Of a DNA stretch of 64,000 nt, positions 55,943 to 64,000 are shown piece after piece; the stretch's first letter is position 1; each line of letters starts with the position of its first letter. This DNA is from Chionomys nivalis. Its lineage: Eukaryota > Chordata > Mammalia > Rodentia > Cricetidae. The position numbers and the translations under genes were made by a program. The notes beneath the pieces were generated by a model that was not told the origin of the DNA, searched no databases, and was given only the letters and a program-made list of their open reading frames with translations. The stretch is from positions 74,442,601-74,506,600 of the forward strand of contig NC_080097.1 of NCBI RefSeq assembly GCF_950005125.1. Direction: 5' to 3'.

Positions 55943-56923
55943 CTAATTTACTGGATACTGTCAAGTTTAGCATAATTTTTACTCAGGCCAAGATTAATTC
56001 AACTGTTTCATTCTCGTTAATAATCCACTCACCATTTAATCTTTAAGATTACAACAATTTGGAAATATATCCTTACTAGTTACTAACAGTCAATAACTAG
56101 ACCACAAACTTCTGGAGTTCAAATTACAAATATAAGTTATGTTTTATTACTCTACAGAATAACTACTACCAAATATTTCTGAAAATGGCAAATGAAGATT
56201 TTAAGCATCTGTATAGTCCTCCTATGCGACCAAATCTGAAATGCTATCAGTGCTCACCTAGGTGAAGAATCGTCTACAACTATTTCAAATATTCTATAGC
56301 TCAATTCCTAAGAGATACTACTAATTTGGGAATTTAAACCTTGCACATTTAGGAATCTTCATTTCTAACACTTTTGAAGGGCTATAGAGGCCTGGGGACT
56401 CTAGAGTCCAGGCTGGTCTCAAAACCATAAATCAGCCTGTTTTGCTGGGACTGAGTCTGCACCACCACGCCTGGCCTGCATGTCTAACATTTAATGGCAG
56501 CTATTTTTCAACTAATCTCAACTACTACCAATAGTCTTCTCACATAGTAACTTGACCTTAATTTTTGTTTGTTGAAGCAGTGTTTCTCTAACAGCCTTAG
56601 CTGTCCTGAAACTCACTCTGTAGACCAGGCTGGCCTTTGCAACACTATTTTTGATGGATTACTTCCTATTTCTCTAGAGCAAAACTCTACTCTTAGGCAC
56701 GTGTATGCTTGCAATTTAAACCATACTCCTTTAATCCCAGTGCTTGGGAAGGAGAAGCAGGAGTTCAAGGTTAAGCTGGTATAAAAATCAAGTTCTGAGC
56801 CAGGGTTGTTTACAGGGAAACCCTGTCTTGAAACCTCTCCCCTCCCCCCCCCAAAACACCACACGGAGGTTAACTTTTTTCCCCGACCTCTGCTTTTGTT
56901 TTCCTTGAGACAAGGTCTCACTG

Positions 56924-57066
56924 GGCAGTGGTGGCACACGGCCTTTAATCCCAGCACTTGGGAGGCAGACGCAGGCGGATCTCTGTGAGTTCGAGGCCAG
57001 CCTGGTCTAGAATCTAGAAGAGCTAGTTCCAGGACAGGAACCAAAAGCTATAGAGAAACCCTGTCT
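56924..57066 (+). mobile_element. B1 SINE
   Basis: Full-length B1 with short tail and target duplication gagacaaggtctca. Confidence 0.93.
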
Positions 57067-57316
57067 CGAAAATCAAAGAGACAAGGTCTCAAGTTGGACT
57101 TCAACTTTAGTGTACCAAGACCAAGGCTGGCCTTGAGATGGTCCCATCTCTTATCAAATGCTTAAATTACAGGAGTAGACCATCACACACATTCTCTCAA
57201 GTATGCTTAAAGGTTAAATTTGCGTAGCAGTAGCTTAAACTAAGCTTAGTTGATGGAGGAAGGTCATTGGATAATTTTTATGAATTATACAAAACAACTT
57301 AAAATTAACTTACTCA

Positions 57317-57436
57317 GCCTGGCGATGGTGGCGTATACCTTTAATCCCAGCACTCGGGAGGCAGAGACGGGCGGATCTCTGTGAGTTCGAGGCCAGCCTG
57401 GTCTACAAGAGCTAGTTCCAGGACAGGCTCCAAAAA
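57317..57436 (+). mobile_element. B1 SINE, 3'-shortened
   Basis: 'agcctggcgatggtggcgta' to 'ccaggacaggctccaaaaaa'. Confidence 0.9.
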
Positions 57437-58259
57437 AAACCTTAATTAAAAAAAAAACTCCGAGGCTGGGTAGGTGGCAAAGGCCTTCAAAGCAGATACC
57501 CTGTGGGGGTTAAATTAACTCCTGGATAAGTTAATGTGACACCATAAACTATTAGTGTTTTGACTGAATCCAGACCACCGATCATCCATCCTAAGCACCA
57601 CTGGACTACATTAACAAGAACTCAACACCTACAACCGAGCGATTAATGCTTCCTGTTCTTTTCCTTTATTTTTTTTTAAAAAACACGGTTTTACTTCATA
57701 GTTCATATAGGCTGTTTCATGGCCTCTGGAGTGCAAGGATTACAGGCCTGCACTACCACACCTAGCTGGAATCTGCTTACTGCCCAAGCTGAGACGGATA
57801 GAATAATGGACAAGATCATATGGATAGAAAAGATGGATAGAATCCGGAAGAGATTATTTTGTCTTTAATTATTGTTCCCAAGCCAACCTTGGAAATTTCC
57901 TGGTACCTTAAATTTCTGGATCCGCTTCCTTAAAATTTCAAATGTCTTTTTTGTACACAGCATTCCAGTACTCAGTAAACAATACATGACCTCCCTAAAA
58001 ATATCTTCCTCTCCTAATTTAGCATGATACTGTCAACCACTTTTGTCTACCTCTTCTGAGAAAGGCAGTAGTACCTACCTCAAGCAAAGTTCCACTAACA
58101 TATATATTTCGAGTGATTTGTAACCTGTAGATAAAAAGTGAGCTGTAATTATTGCAATTATAGTTAATCTGCGGCACTTCCATTTACAAACAGAAACCAC
58201 TCCGACTTCGACCATTTATTTCTATGGAAGCAAAAGTAAATGAATACTCCGCCTATTGT

Positions 58260-59430
58260 TAAAACGCCGTCCTGAGGCCATGTGGCCCGCCCGGAATTCA
58301 GAAGCTTCCAGTGCATCGCGGTATCGCTCCCCACCCCCGCCCGACGTCCAACTTAGGAGGCAATAACGGAACAGTGCAGACATCTCACCGCAGTTACATT
58401 AACATGCACTCCCACCTTCGAGTCCTCAAGGCCCACGGAAACCAAAGCGGCCGTTAGACGCGAGCGCGCAGCGGGGCATCCTCCGCGCCGCCGGCGCCTG
58501 GAGGTCACCGGGCTGAGCCTGCGCCAGGGCCGAGGCCTGGACTCTCGCCTTGGGCCCGAGCCCCACACCGCGGCCAAACGTGGGCTCCGTTGCCGCCGCG
58601 AGGCCGCTGTCTCCACCACCCCTCGCGGCCCGGACCGCGCCGGCCCTGAGCTCGCCCTGCGCTTACCGGGAGGAAGGAGGAGGAAGAGACGGCCGCTACT
58701 GCTGCGGGTCCGTGCCGAGACCGAAGCTCCAGCGGGCGGGCAGCGCACGACCGTTCGCTCTCCGTCTCTTCACAAAATGGCCCCCGAGCTCCTCCGCCGC
58801 CGAGGCGAAGGTCCGGCCCCCGCCCCGCTCCCGGGGGCGTTCCTATTGGCTGGGACTTTTCTCGCTCCCGCTCCTAATTAGACGGCTCTACTGCTCCTCA
58901 CAGCGCCGGCCAATCACAACCCGGAGTGGGTCGGTCTGGTTGGGAGAATTTCCACATGCGTAGCAGAAGCTGGTTAGTAATTGGTGGGGCCGCCTGTCAA
59001 TCAGACTCTGAAGAGTGGTCATTGGCCACTGTCCCCGACGGAAAGCGGGGTGGAATGTTCGCCTTTGTATCGCGCACAGCTTCTCATCCGGGTACCCGAG
59101 GGTCTGACGGACAGCCGCGTCGTCCAATCGGTGCGTCGAAGCGCGCCAGGGTCCGGCCAGACCTCCGCATTTCCGCGGCGCGGGGGTGGGAGCGCCTGGG
59201 TGGAGTCCGGAGCGGTGCGGAGGGCCCGCTCTTGCCGCGGGCTCGGCCGAGGGAACGCGCCCGAGTCAGCCTGAGCTCGGGGAGGAGGCCGCCCTGGGGC
59301 GCCCGAGGGTGAACTGCCGGAGGACGTGGCCTCAGCCCGCCTAGCTAGACGGCTGTCCTATAGACCGGTTCCCTGGACCCAGTCGTCACACGGTCTGCAA
59401 ACCGACGGCGGCCACCTCAATTTCCCACTT
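58260..59430. promoter_or_regulatory. CpG island and HNRNPC promoter
   Basis: GC and CpG density rise sharply between AT-rich flanks, and no SINE interrupts the block. A Sp1-type box (CCCCGCCCCG) lies at 58819-58828. CCAAT boxes occur at 58845-58849 (minus), 58910-58914 (plus), 58980-58984 (minus), 59021-59025 (minus) and 59124-59128 (plus), a pattern typical of TATA-less housekeeping promoters bound by NF-Y. The island extends about 600 bp beyond the presumed HNRNPC start, so a divergent transcript is possible. Overlapping open frames on both strands here are a by-product of GC richness. Confidence 0.8.
58667..58785 (-). other. HNRNPC: HNRNPC non-coding first exon (5' end approximate)
   Basis: Inside the CpG island the minus strand reads GCCATTTTGTGAAGAGACGG, a start-region type I associate with hnRNP genes. 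It runs on to a good donor, CTCCCG|GTAAGC, at 58667. The exon holds no ATG that opens a long frame, so it is taken as 5' UTR joining the coding exon that begins at 42791. The upstream limit is inferred, not seen. Confidence 0.65.
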
Positions 59431-59590
59431 CCTGCAGTAGCCTGACTGCCGCTTCATCCCCTCGAGTCAGGCCTGCCAGTACATTTCTGGTTTTTCTGTA
59501 GAAACCTGACCACACCAAAATGTACACAGCCCACTTAGAAGGGAAATGTTACCCTAAAGAGATACATCGGATCCAGGAAATTTTTTTTGG

Positions 59591-59700
59591 CTGGTCGGTT
59601 GTGGCGCACGCCTTTAATCCCAGCACTCGGGAGGCAGAGGCAGTGAGGTCCAGGACAGGATCCAAAGCTACAGAGAAATCCTGTCTCGAAAAACCAAAGA
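59591..59700 (+). mobile_element. B1 SINE, internally deleted
   Basis: 'gctggtcggttgtggcgcac', then a jump from 'gcagaggcagtg' to 'aggtccaggac'. Confidence 0.9.
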
Positions 59701-60125
59701 AAAGAAATTAAGAAGATAAGTTTAGTTCTGGGCACAGTGATGAAAGGCTTGCCTAACATGCACAAGGTGCTGGGTCCAAACCCGAGTATCACAAAATAAG
59801 AGACAGAAAAAGTAGAGATTTCTTGTACTGCGGTTAGGAAAAGATCCTGTTTTACCCACCACCCCCACCCCACCCAAACCCGAAGGTTTCCCAGTGTAGC
59901 ACTGGCTGGCCTTGAACTCAAAGCCTCTGCCTCCCAAATGCTGGGATAAATGGCATGGATCCCCATTCCTGGCTCCTGCTTTACTTTATTTATTTTGGAC
60001 CTGCACTCGTGAGTCCTGAGAGATAAACTCAGGTTATCAGGTTTAGCGACAAAGCCCCTCTACCCAGTGAACCATTGCAACACCTCTAAATCTATTATTA
60101 TTAGTATTAGTATTAAAGCAAGGCA

Positions 60126-60262
60126 CAAAGCTCGGTGGAACTGGCACAGGCCTTTAATCCCAGCATTGGAGAAAGAGGAAGGCAGATCTCTGAGTTCTAG
60201 ACCAGCCTTGTCTACAGCTCCAAGACAACCAAGGCTACACAGAGAAATTCAGTCTAAAAAAC
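60126..60262 (+). mobile_element. B1 SINE, diverged
   Basis: 'aggcctttaatcccagcatt' and 'aaggctacacagagaaattc'. Confidence 0.8.
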
Positions 60263-60792
60263 AAACAAAAAACAAGTCACAGGGCACTATTTGTGTAATA
60301 TCGTTGCATTTGTAGACATTATTGTTGACCTAGATGTGAAGGCGTCTCAGGCGTTCTGAATTCTAGAGTGTGGCAAGGAAGCCACACTTTGGGAGAGAGA
60401 AACAAGCACATTTTTGTTATTATCCCTTTTTGAAATAGCTCCATTTTTTTCTATGTGCATGTATTGCTACAAACTAATCTGAAACCAAAAGCAGTAAGTG
60501 TGGAAAAGATATGCTGAGCTGGTTTCTTTGAGACAGAATCTTATTGTGCTGTCGTGGCTGGCTTGGAGCTCACCGTGTGACCAGCCTGGGCTTGAATGTA
60601 TGTCAGGCCTGTGCTTCTGCCTCCCAAATGCTGGAGTTTTCAGTCTGTACTACCATGCTTAGCTCTTCTCCTGTGCTTTTGCTTGGTTGGTTGGTTTTAG
60701 TTTTTACATTTTAGAGAGTGTATGTACACAGGTGAATTTGATTCTTTGCTTTTTGAGACAGGATCTCACTTTCTGACCCAAGCTGTCCTTCA

Positions 60793-60922
60793 GAGTTGTT
60801 CTGTGTAGCCCTGGTTGTCCTGGAACTCACTCTACTCTGTAGACCAGGCTGACCTCGAACTCACAGAGATCCACCTGCCTCGGCCTCCTGAGTGCTGGGA
60901 TTATAGGCATGCACCACCAGTT
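60793..60922 (-). mobile_element. B1 SINE
   Basis: 'ttctgtgtagccctggttgt' to 'tataggcatgcaccaccagt'. Confidence 0.88.
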
Positions 60923-61393
60923 GTGGCTTAGAAGATTTAGCAGAATGACATGTCCTTCCAATGTCCTCCCAATTTCATTTATGACTAGGATGGAAAAGCA
61001 GCAACTTATTTATGGGAGCAACGATCTCAGAATCACCTGGGAATGTAACTCAATTTGGCAGAGTTCTTTGCTCAGAATGAACAAATCCCTGGGTTCAGTT
61101 GCAAAGGCCAGAAGAGGGCATCAGATCCCCTTAAACGGGAGTCTCAGGTTGCCATACAGGTTCTGGAACTGAAACTCGGTTCTCTGGAAAAGTAGCAAGT
61201 GCTCATATTGTGTCTGTGTCTCTGTGTGTCTGTGTGTGGGGGGAGCACACAGAGAGACAGAGAAAGGGAGAGAGAGAAGTGAGTCAGAGCCAGGGGACAC
61301 CTTTGTGGAGCTGGTTCTCTCCTTTCACTGTTACTCGGGTTCCACAAAATCAAAGTCAGGCCATAAGGCTTTTTTTAAAAAAAAATATTTATT

Positions 61394-61560
61394 GGGGGCT
61401 GGAGAGATGGCTCAGTGGTTAAGAGCATTGCCTGCTCTTCCAAAGGTCCTCAGTTCAATTCCCGGCAACCACATGGTGGCTCACAACCATCTGTAATGAG
61501 GTCTGGTGCCCTCTTCTGGCCTTCAGGCATACACGCAGACAGAATATTATATACATAAAA

Positions 61561-61603
<43 letters not shown>

Positions 61604-61638
61604 AATTTTAAAAAAAAGAACAATATATGTATATTTTA
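61394..61638 (+). mobile_element. B2 SINE with long AAAT tail
   Basis: Full-length B2 with about twelve AAAT units; 'aaaaaatatttatt' is repeated on both sides. It was inserted into the tail of the minus-strand B2 that follows. Confidence 0.93.
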
Positions 61639-61821
61639 AAAAAAATATTTATTTATTTATTATGTATACAATATTCTGTCTGCGTGTATGTCTGCAGGTC
61701 AGAAGAGGGCACCAGACCTCATTACAGATGGTTGTGAGCCACCATGTGGTTGCCGGGAATTGAACTTAGGACCTTTGGAAGAGCAGGCAATGCTCTTAAC
61801 CACTGAGCCATCTCTCCAGCC
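61639..61821 (-). mobile_element. B2 SINE, inverted partner
   Basis: Full-length minus-strand B2. Its own target duplication, aggccataaggctt, flanks the whole two-B2 composite (61357 side and 61822 side). Confidence 0.93.
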
Positions 61822-61958
61822 CAGGCCATAAGGCTTTACCCACTACTGCACCGTCCTTCCCCCAACCCCTGAGAGGTGGCATTACAAGAACAAGCCACCA
61901 GGATTCTAATCTTTACTAACTGCAACATTGTACTAAAATCTACTGCAATATAATTTTT

Positions 61959-62009
61959 TTTTTTTTTTGGTTTTTCGAGACAGGGTTTCTCTGTGGTTTT
62001 GGAGCCTGG
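61959..62009 (-). mobile_element. B1 SINE fragment
   Basis: T run and 'ttttcgagacagggtttctc', cut off after 'ggttttggagcctg'. Confidence 0.9.
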
Positions 62010-62050
62010 TAAACTAAGACTAGCTACATTTTTAAAAAAATTTTTTTAGC

Positions 62051-62180
62051 CAGGTGGTGGTGGTGCACACCTTTAATCCGAGCATTCTGAAGGCAGAGGT
62101 AAGTGGATCTCTGTGAGTTCAAAGCTAGCCTGGTATAAAGAGCGAGTTCCAAGACAGAGGAACCATATCATAGATTTAAA
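62051..62180 (+). mobile_element. B1 SINE, diverged
   Basis: 'aggtggtggtggtgcacacc' left half and A-tail. Confidence 0.85.
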
Positions 62181-62267
62181 AAAAAAAAAAATGCAATTTT
62201 TTTATACCACTGCTGTAATTATAGGTCCTACCAGGCTTTGATGTGAATTTTGTTCAACCACAGTCCT

Positions 62268-62405
62268 TACAGGGTTTCTCTGTGGTTTTGGAGCCTGTCC
62301 TGGAACTAGCTCTTGTAGACCAGGCTGGTCTCGAACTCACAGAGATCCGCCTGCCTCTGCCTCCCGAGTGCTGGGATTAAAGGCGTGCGCCACCACCGCC
62401 CGGCT
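62268..62405 (-). mobile_element. B1 SINE
   Basis: Minus-strand B1 ending GTGCGCCACCACCGCCCGGC, lacking its A-tail end. Confidence 0.94.
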
Positions 62406-62419
62406 GCAGTCTTTTTTTT

Positions 62420-62587
62420 TTTTAATTTTATTTTATTTTTAGATACGAACACTCTATCTGCATGTCAGAAGAGGGCATTAGATCCTGTTACAGATAGCTG
62501 TGAGCCACCATGTGGCTGCTGGGAATTGAACTCAGGACCTCCGAAGAACAGCCAGTGCTCTTAACCTCTGAATCATCTCTCCAGCCC
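62420..62587 (-). mobile_element. B2 SINE
   Basis: Minus-strand B2, moderately diverged ('gtcagaagagggcattagat'). Confidence 0.88.
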
Positions 62588-62619
62588 TAATTTTTTTTCT
62601 TTTACGCTAAAAGTTTTTC

Positions 62620-62814
62620 TTCAATATTTATTTATTTATTTTTATATTTATTTATTATGTATACAATATTCTGTCTGTATGTCTGCAGGCCAGAAGAGGG
62701 CACCAGATCTCATTACAGATGGTTGTGAGCCACCATGTGGTTGCTGGGAATTGAACTCAGGACCTTTGGAAGAGCAGGCAGTGCTCTTAACCACTGAGCC
62801 ATCTCTCCAGCCCA
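62620..62814 (-). mobile_element. B2 SINE
   Basis: Full-length minus-strand B2, next to the 3' end of the L1. The open frame through it is a SINE translation. Confidence 0.93.
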
Positions 62815-62904
62815 ATATTTATTATTTTTTATTGATATTTATTGAGCTCTACATTTTCTCTGCTCCTCTCCCTGCCTCTTCCCTCCCCCCTTCAAATCCT
62901 CCCC

Positions 62905-63389
62905 TGAAAGACCTCAGGAGCAGGGAGATTCTCACTCAAGTCTTGGGATATCACGACCCCCCAGAAACTCATGAGAGACAGAGAGACCATCCTTGCTGCA
63001 ATCACACGAAGTTTATTGACAGGACAGGAGCCCGTGCACTGGGGCCGAAACTCATTTCCCATGCATGGGTAGAGAGTTCCACCCCGAGTAGCTGGGAGAA
63101 TGGGTATTTAAGGGAAGAAACCACAACCCAGTAATCCAAAGGGGGCAGGGAGGGGGTTATTGGAAAATTCCAAAAATACCAGTGATCATTGAAAAATTCT
63201 GAAACTACCAGTGATAATCACAAGGGGGTAACTCCCTGTTTCTCAAGATTACAATCTAACTTTATCTTCAGCTAGTTACTGAAACAGAGTCACTGAATCT
63301 GCTAACCTAGATTTTTGGATCTTCTCTCCCTGCTTAGATTTTTGGCTCTTTTTTTCTGCTAGAGGGGTCTGGATTTTCCAGGTCTTTCA
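62905..63389 (-). mobile_element. Solo LTR (ERV) inside L1
   Basis: A 485-bp block is bounded by perfect 10-bp inverted ends, TGAAAGACCT and AGGTCTTTCA. On the minus strand a TATA-like TTAAATA (about 63105) precedes AATAAA (about 63012) and a U5-like end. L1 sequence resumes on both sides. The flanks do not show a clean target duplication. Confidence 0.85.
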
Positions 63390-63652
63390 CCACCAAGGTT
63401 CCCATGCTCCCAATTTACTCAGGAGATCTCGTCTTTTTCTACTTTCTACTTCCCTATTTCCCACAACTTCTCCAGCCTAAGTTGTCATCAGTGCTTTTGA
63501 TCTTGGCCATTCTTACAGGTGTAAGGTGGAATCTCAGAGTTGTTTTGATTTGCATTTCTCTGATGACTAAGGATGTTGAACATTTCCTTAAGTGTCTTTT
63601 CAGCCATTTTAGATTCCTCTGTTGAGAGTTCTCTGTTTAGGTCTGTACTCCA

Positions 63653-63654
63653 TT

Positions 63655-63705
<51 letters not shown>

Positions 63706-63707
63706 TT
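63653..63707. repeat. (ATTT)n microsatellite within L1
   Basis: About thirteen ATTT units. On the minus strand they may be an expanded or inserted A-rich tract in ORF2. Confidence 0.93.
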
Positions 63708-63972
63708 TTTGATTATGTGATCTTTTGGTGTCCAATTTCTTGAGTTTTTTGTATATTTTGAAGATCAGACCTCTGTCTGATATGGGATTAGTGAAGATCT
63801 TTTCCCATTCTGTAGGCTGTCGTTTTGTCTTGTTGGCCATGTCCTTTGCTTTATAGAAGCTTTTCAATTTCAGGAGGTCCCATTTATTAATTGTTTCTCT
63901 CAGTGTCTGTGCTACTGGGGTTATAGTTAGGAAGTGGTCTCCTGTGCCAATGTGTTCAAGTGTACTTCCCAC
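63703..63972 (-). pseudogene. L1 ORF2 remnant
   Basis: The frame matches the L1 ORF2 C-terminal region before the zinc-knuckle-like segment (WDLLKLKSFYKAKD, KRQPTEWEKIFTNP). It is the same segment, in the opposite orientation, as the one near 4800-5040. Confidence 0.88.
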
Positions 63973-64000
63973 TTTCTCTTCTATAAGGTTCAGTGTGGCT

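Larger units (their letters stand above)
55940..58259 (-). other. HNRNPC intron 1, promoter-proximal part
   Basis: Mostly AT-rich sequence with B1 copies at 56924-57066 and 57317-57436. Old SINE remnants lie near 56.4, 56.7 and 57.7 kb. No exon candidate was seen. Confidence 0.5.
62817..64000 (-). mobile_element. L1 LINE 3' end, internally deleted and split by a solo LTR
   Basis: Minus-strand 3' UTR (AATAAA near 62840) matches the L1 at 6040-6100. After the LTR at 62905-63389, 3' UTR sequence continues to about 63435. It then jumps to ORF2 sequence, skipping most of the last 180 codons. It runs off the window edge. Confidence 0.85.

Noticed and set aside
56613..57044. 143-codon minus-strand frame
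   Set aside because: B1 translation at both ends ([24 protein letters not shown]); no conserved domain.
58353..58963. Long open frames of 131 and 137 codons on opposite strands in the CpG island
   Set aside because: They overlap the promoter and first exon of HNRNPC. They encode Arg/Ala/Pro/Ser-rich low-information sequence and have no domain; GC-rich DNA is poor in stop codons.
62679..63134. 151-codon plus-strand frame
   Set aside because: It runs through a B2, the L1 3' UTR and a solo LTR; the peptide is a composite of repeat translations.

Overview
The window is a stretch of rodent nuclear DNA, and the SINEs point to the hamster/vole/deer-mouse group (Cricetidae). Dozens of B1 SINEs carry a right end reading 'agctagttccaggacaggctccaaagc', which as I recall is the cricetid rather than the house-mouse form. 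B2 SINEs, B3-like SINEs, L1 and class II endogenous retrovirus (ERV) remnants make up most of the rest. Nothing prokaryotic is present: no operons, CRISPR array, tRNA or rRNA genes.

The one protein-coding gene I can support is HNRNPC (hnRNP C1/C2), on the minus strand. Its CpG-island promoter and non-coding first exon lie near 58.7 kb. Seven coding exons run from the start codon at 42756 to the stop at 32822, and the 3' UTR ends near 32.2 kb. All splice sites are GT-AG and the exon phases join into one open frame of 307 codons (C2 form) or 294 codons (C1 form). C1 and C2 differ by two competing donors at the end of the second coding exon. The protein shows an N-terminal RRM, a basic region, a leucine-zipper-like oligomerisation helix and an acidic tail.

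Layout. 0.2-13.5 kb: a nest of LTR elements, with LTRs of two families, a primer-binding-site candidate, polypurine tracts, decayed gag and protease remnants, and an L1 3' end that itself carries a B2. 13.6-25.7 kb: intergenic SINEs and microsatellites. 26.5-29.3 kb: another copy of a non-coding LTR element resembling the mys family of cricetids. 32.2-58.8 kb: HNRNPC. 58.3-59.4 kb: CpG island. 59.5-64 kb: SINEs, then a minus-strand L1 split by a solo LTR.

The most interesting unexplained signals are in the 16-kb first intron of HNRNPC. A roughly 1-kb SINE-free block at 51.55-52.56 kb has a strong splice acceptor, many U-tracts on the transcribed strand and a poly(A) signal, so it looks like an alternative terminal exon. 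Next to it is an exon-like segment (51341-51432) that would add an upstream ORF to the 5' leader. A pile-up of antisense B1 elements lies at 53.7-55.2 kb. Outside the gene, a perfect 97-bp inverted repeat made from two facing B1 segments (27235-27474) and the repeated LTR-element architecture at the left end deserve checking. All of these are reads of sequence pattern; no expression or alignment data were available.
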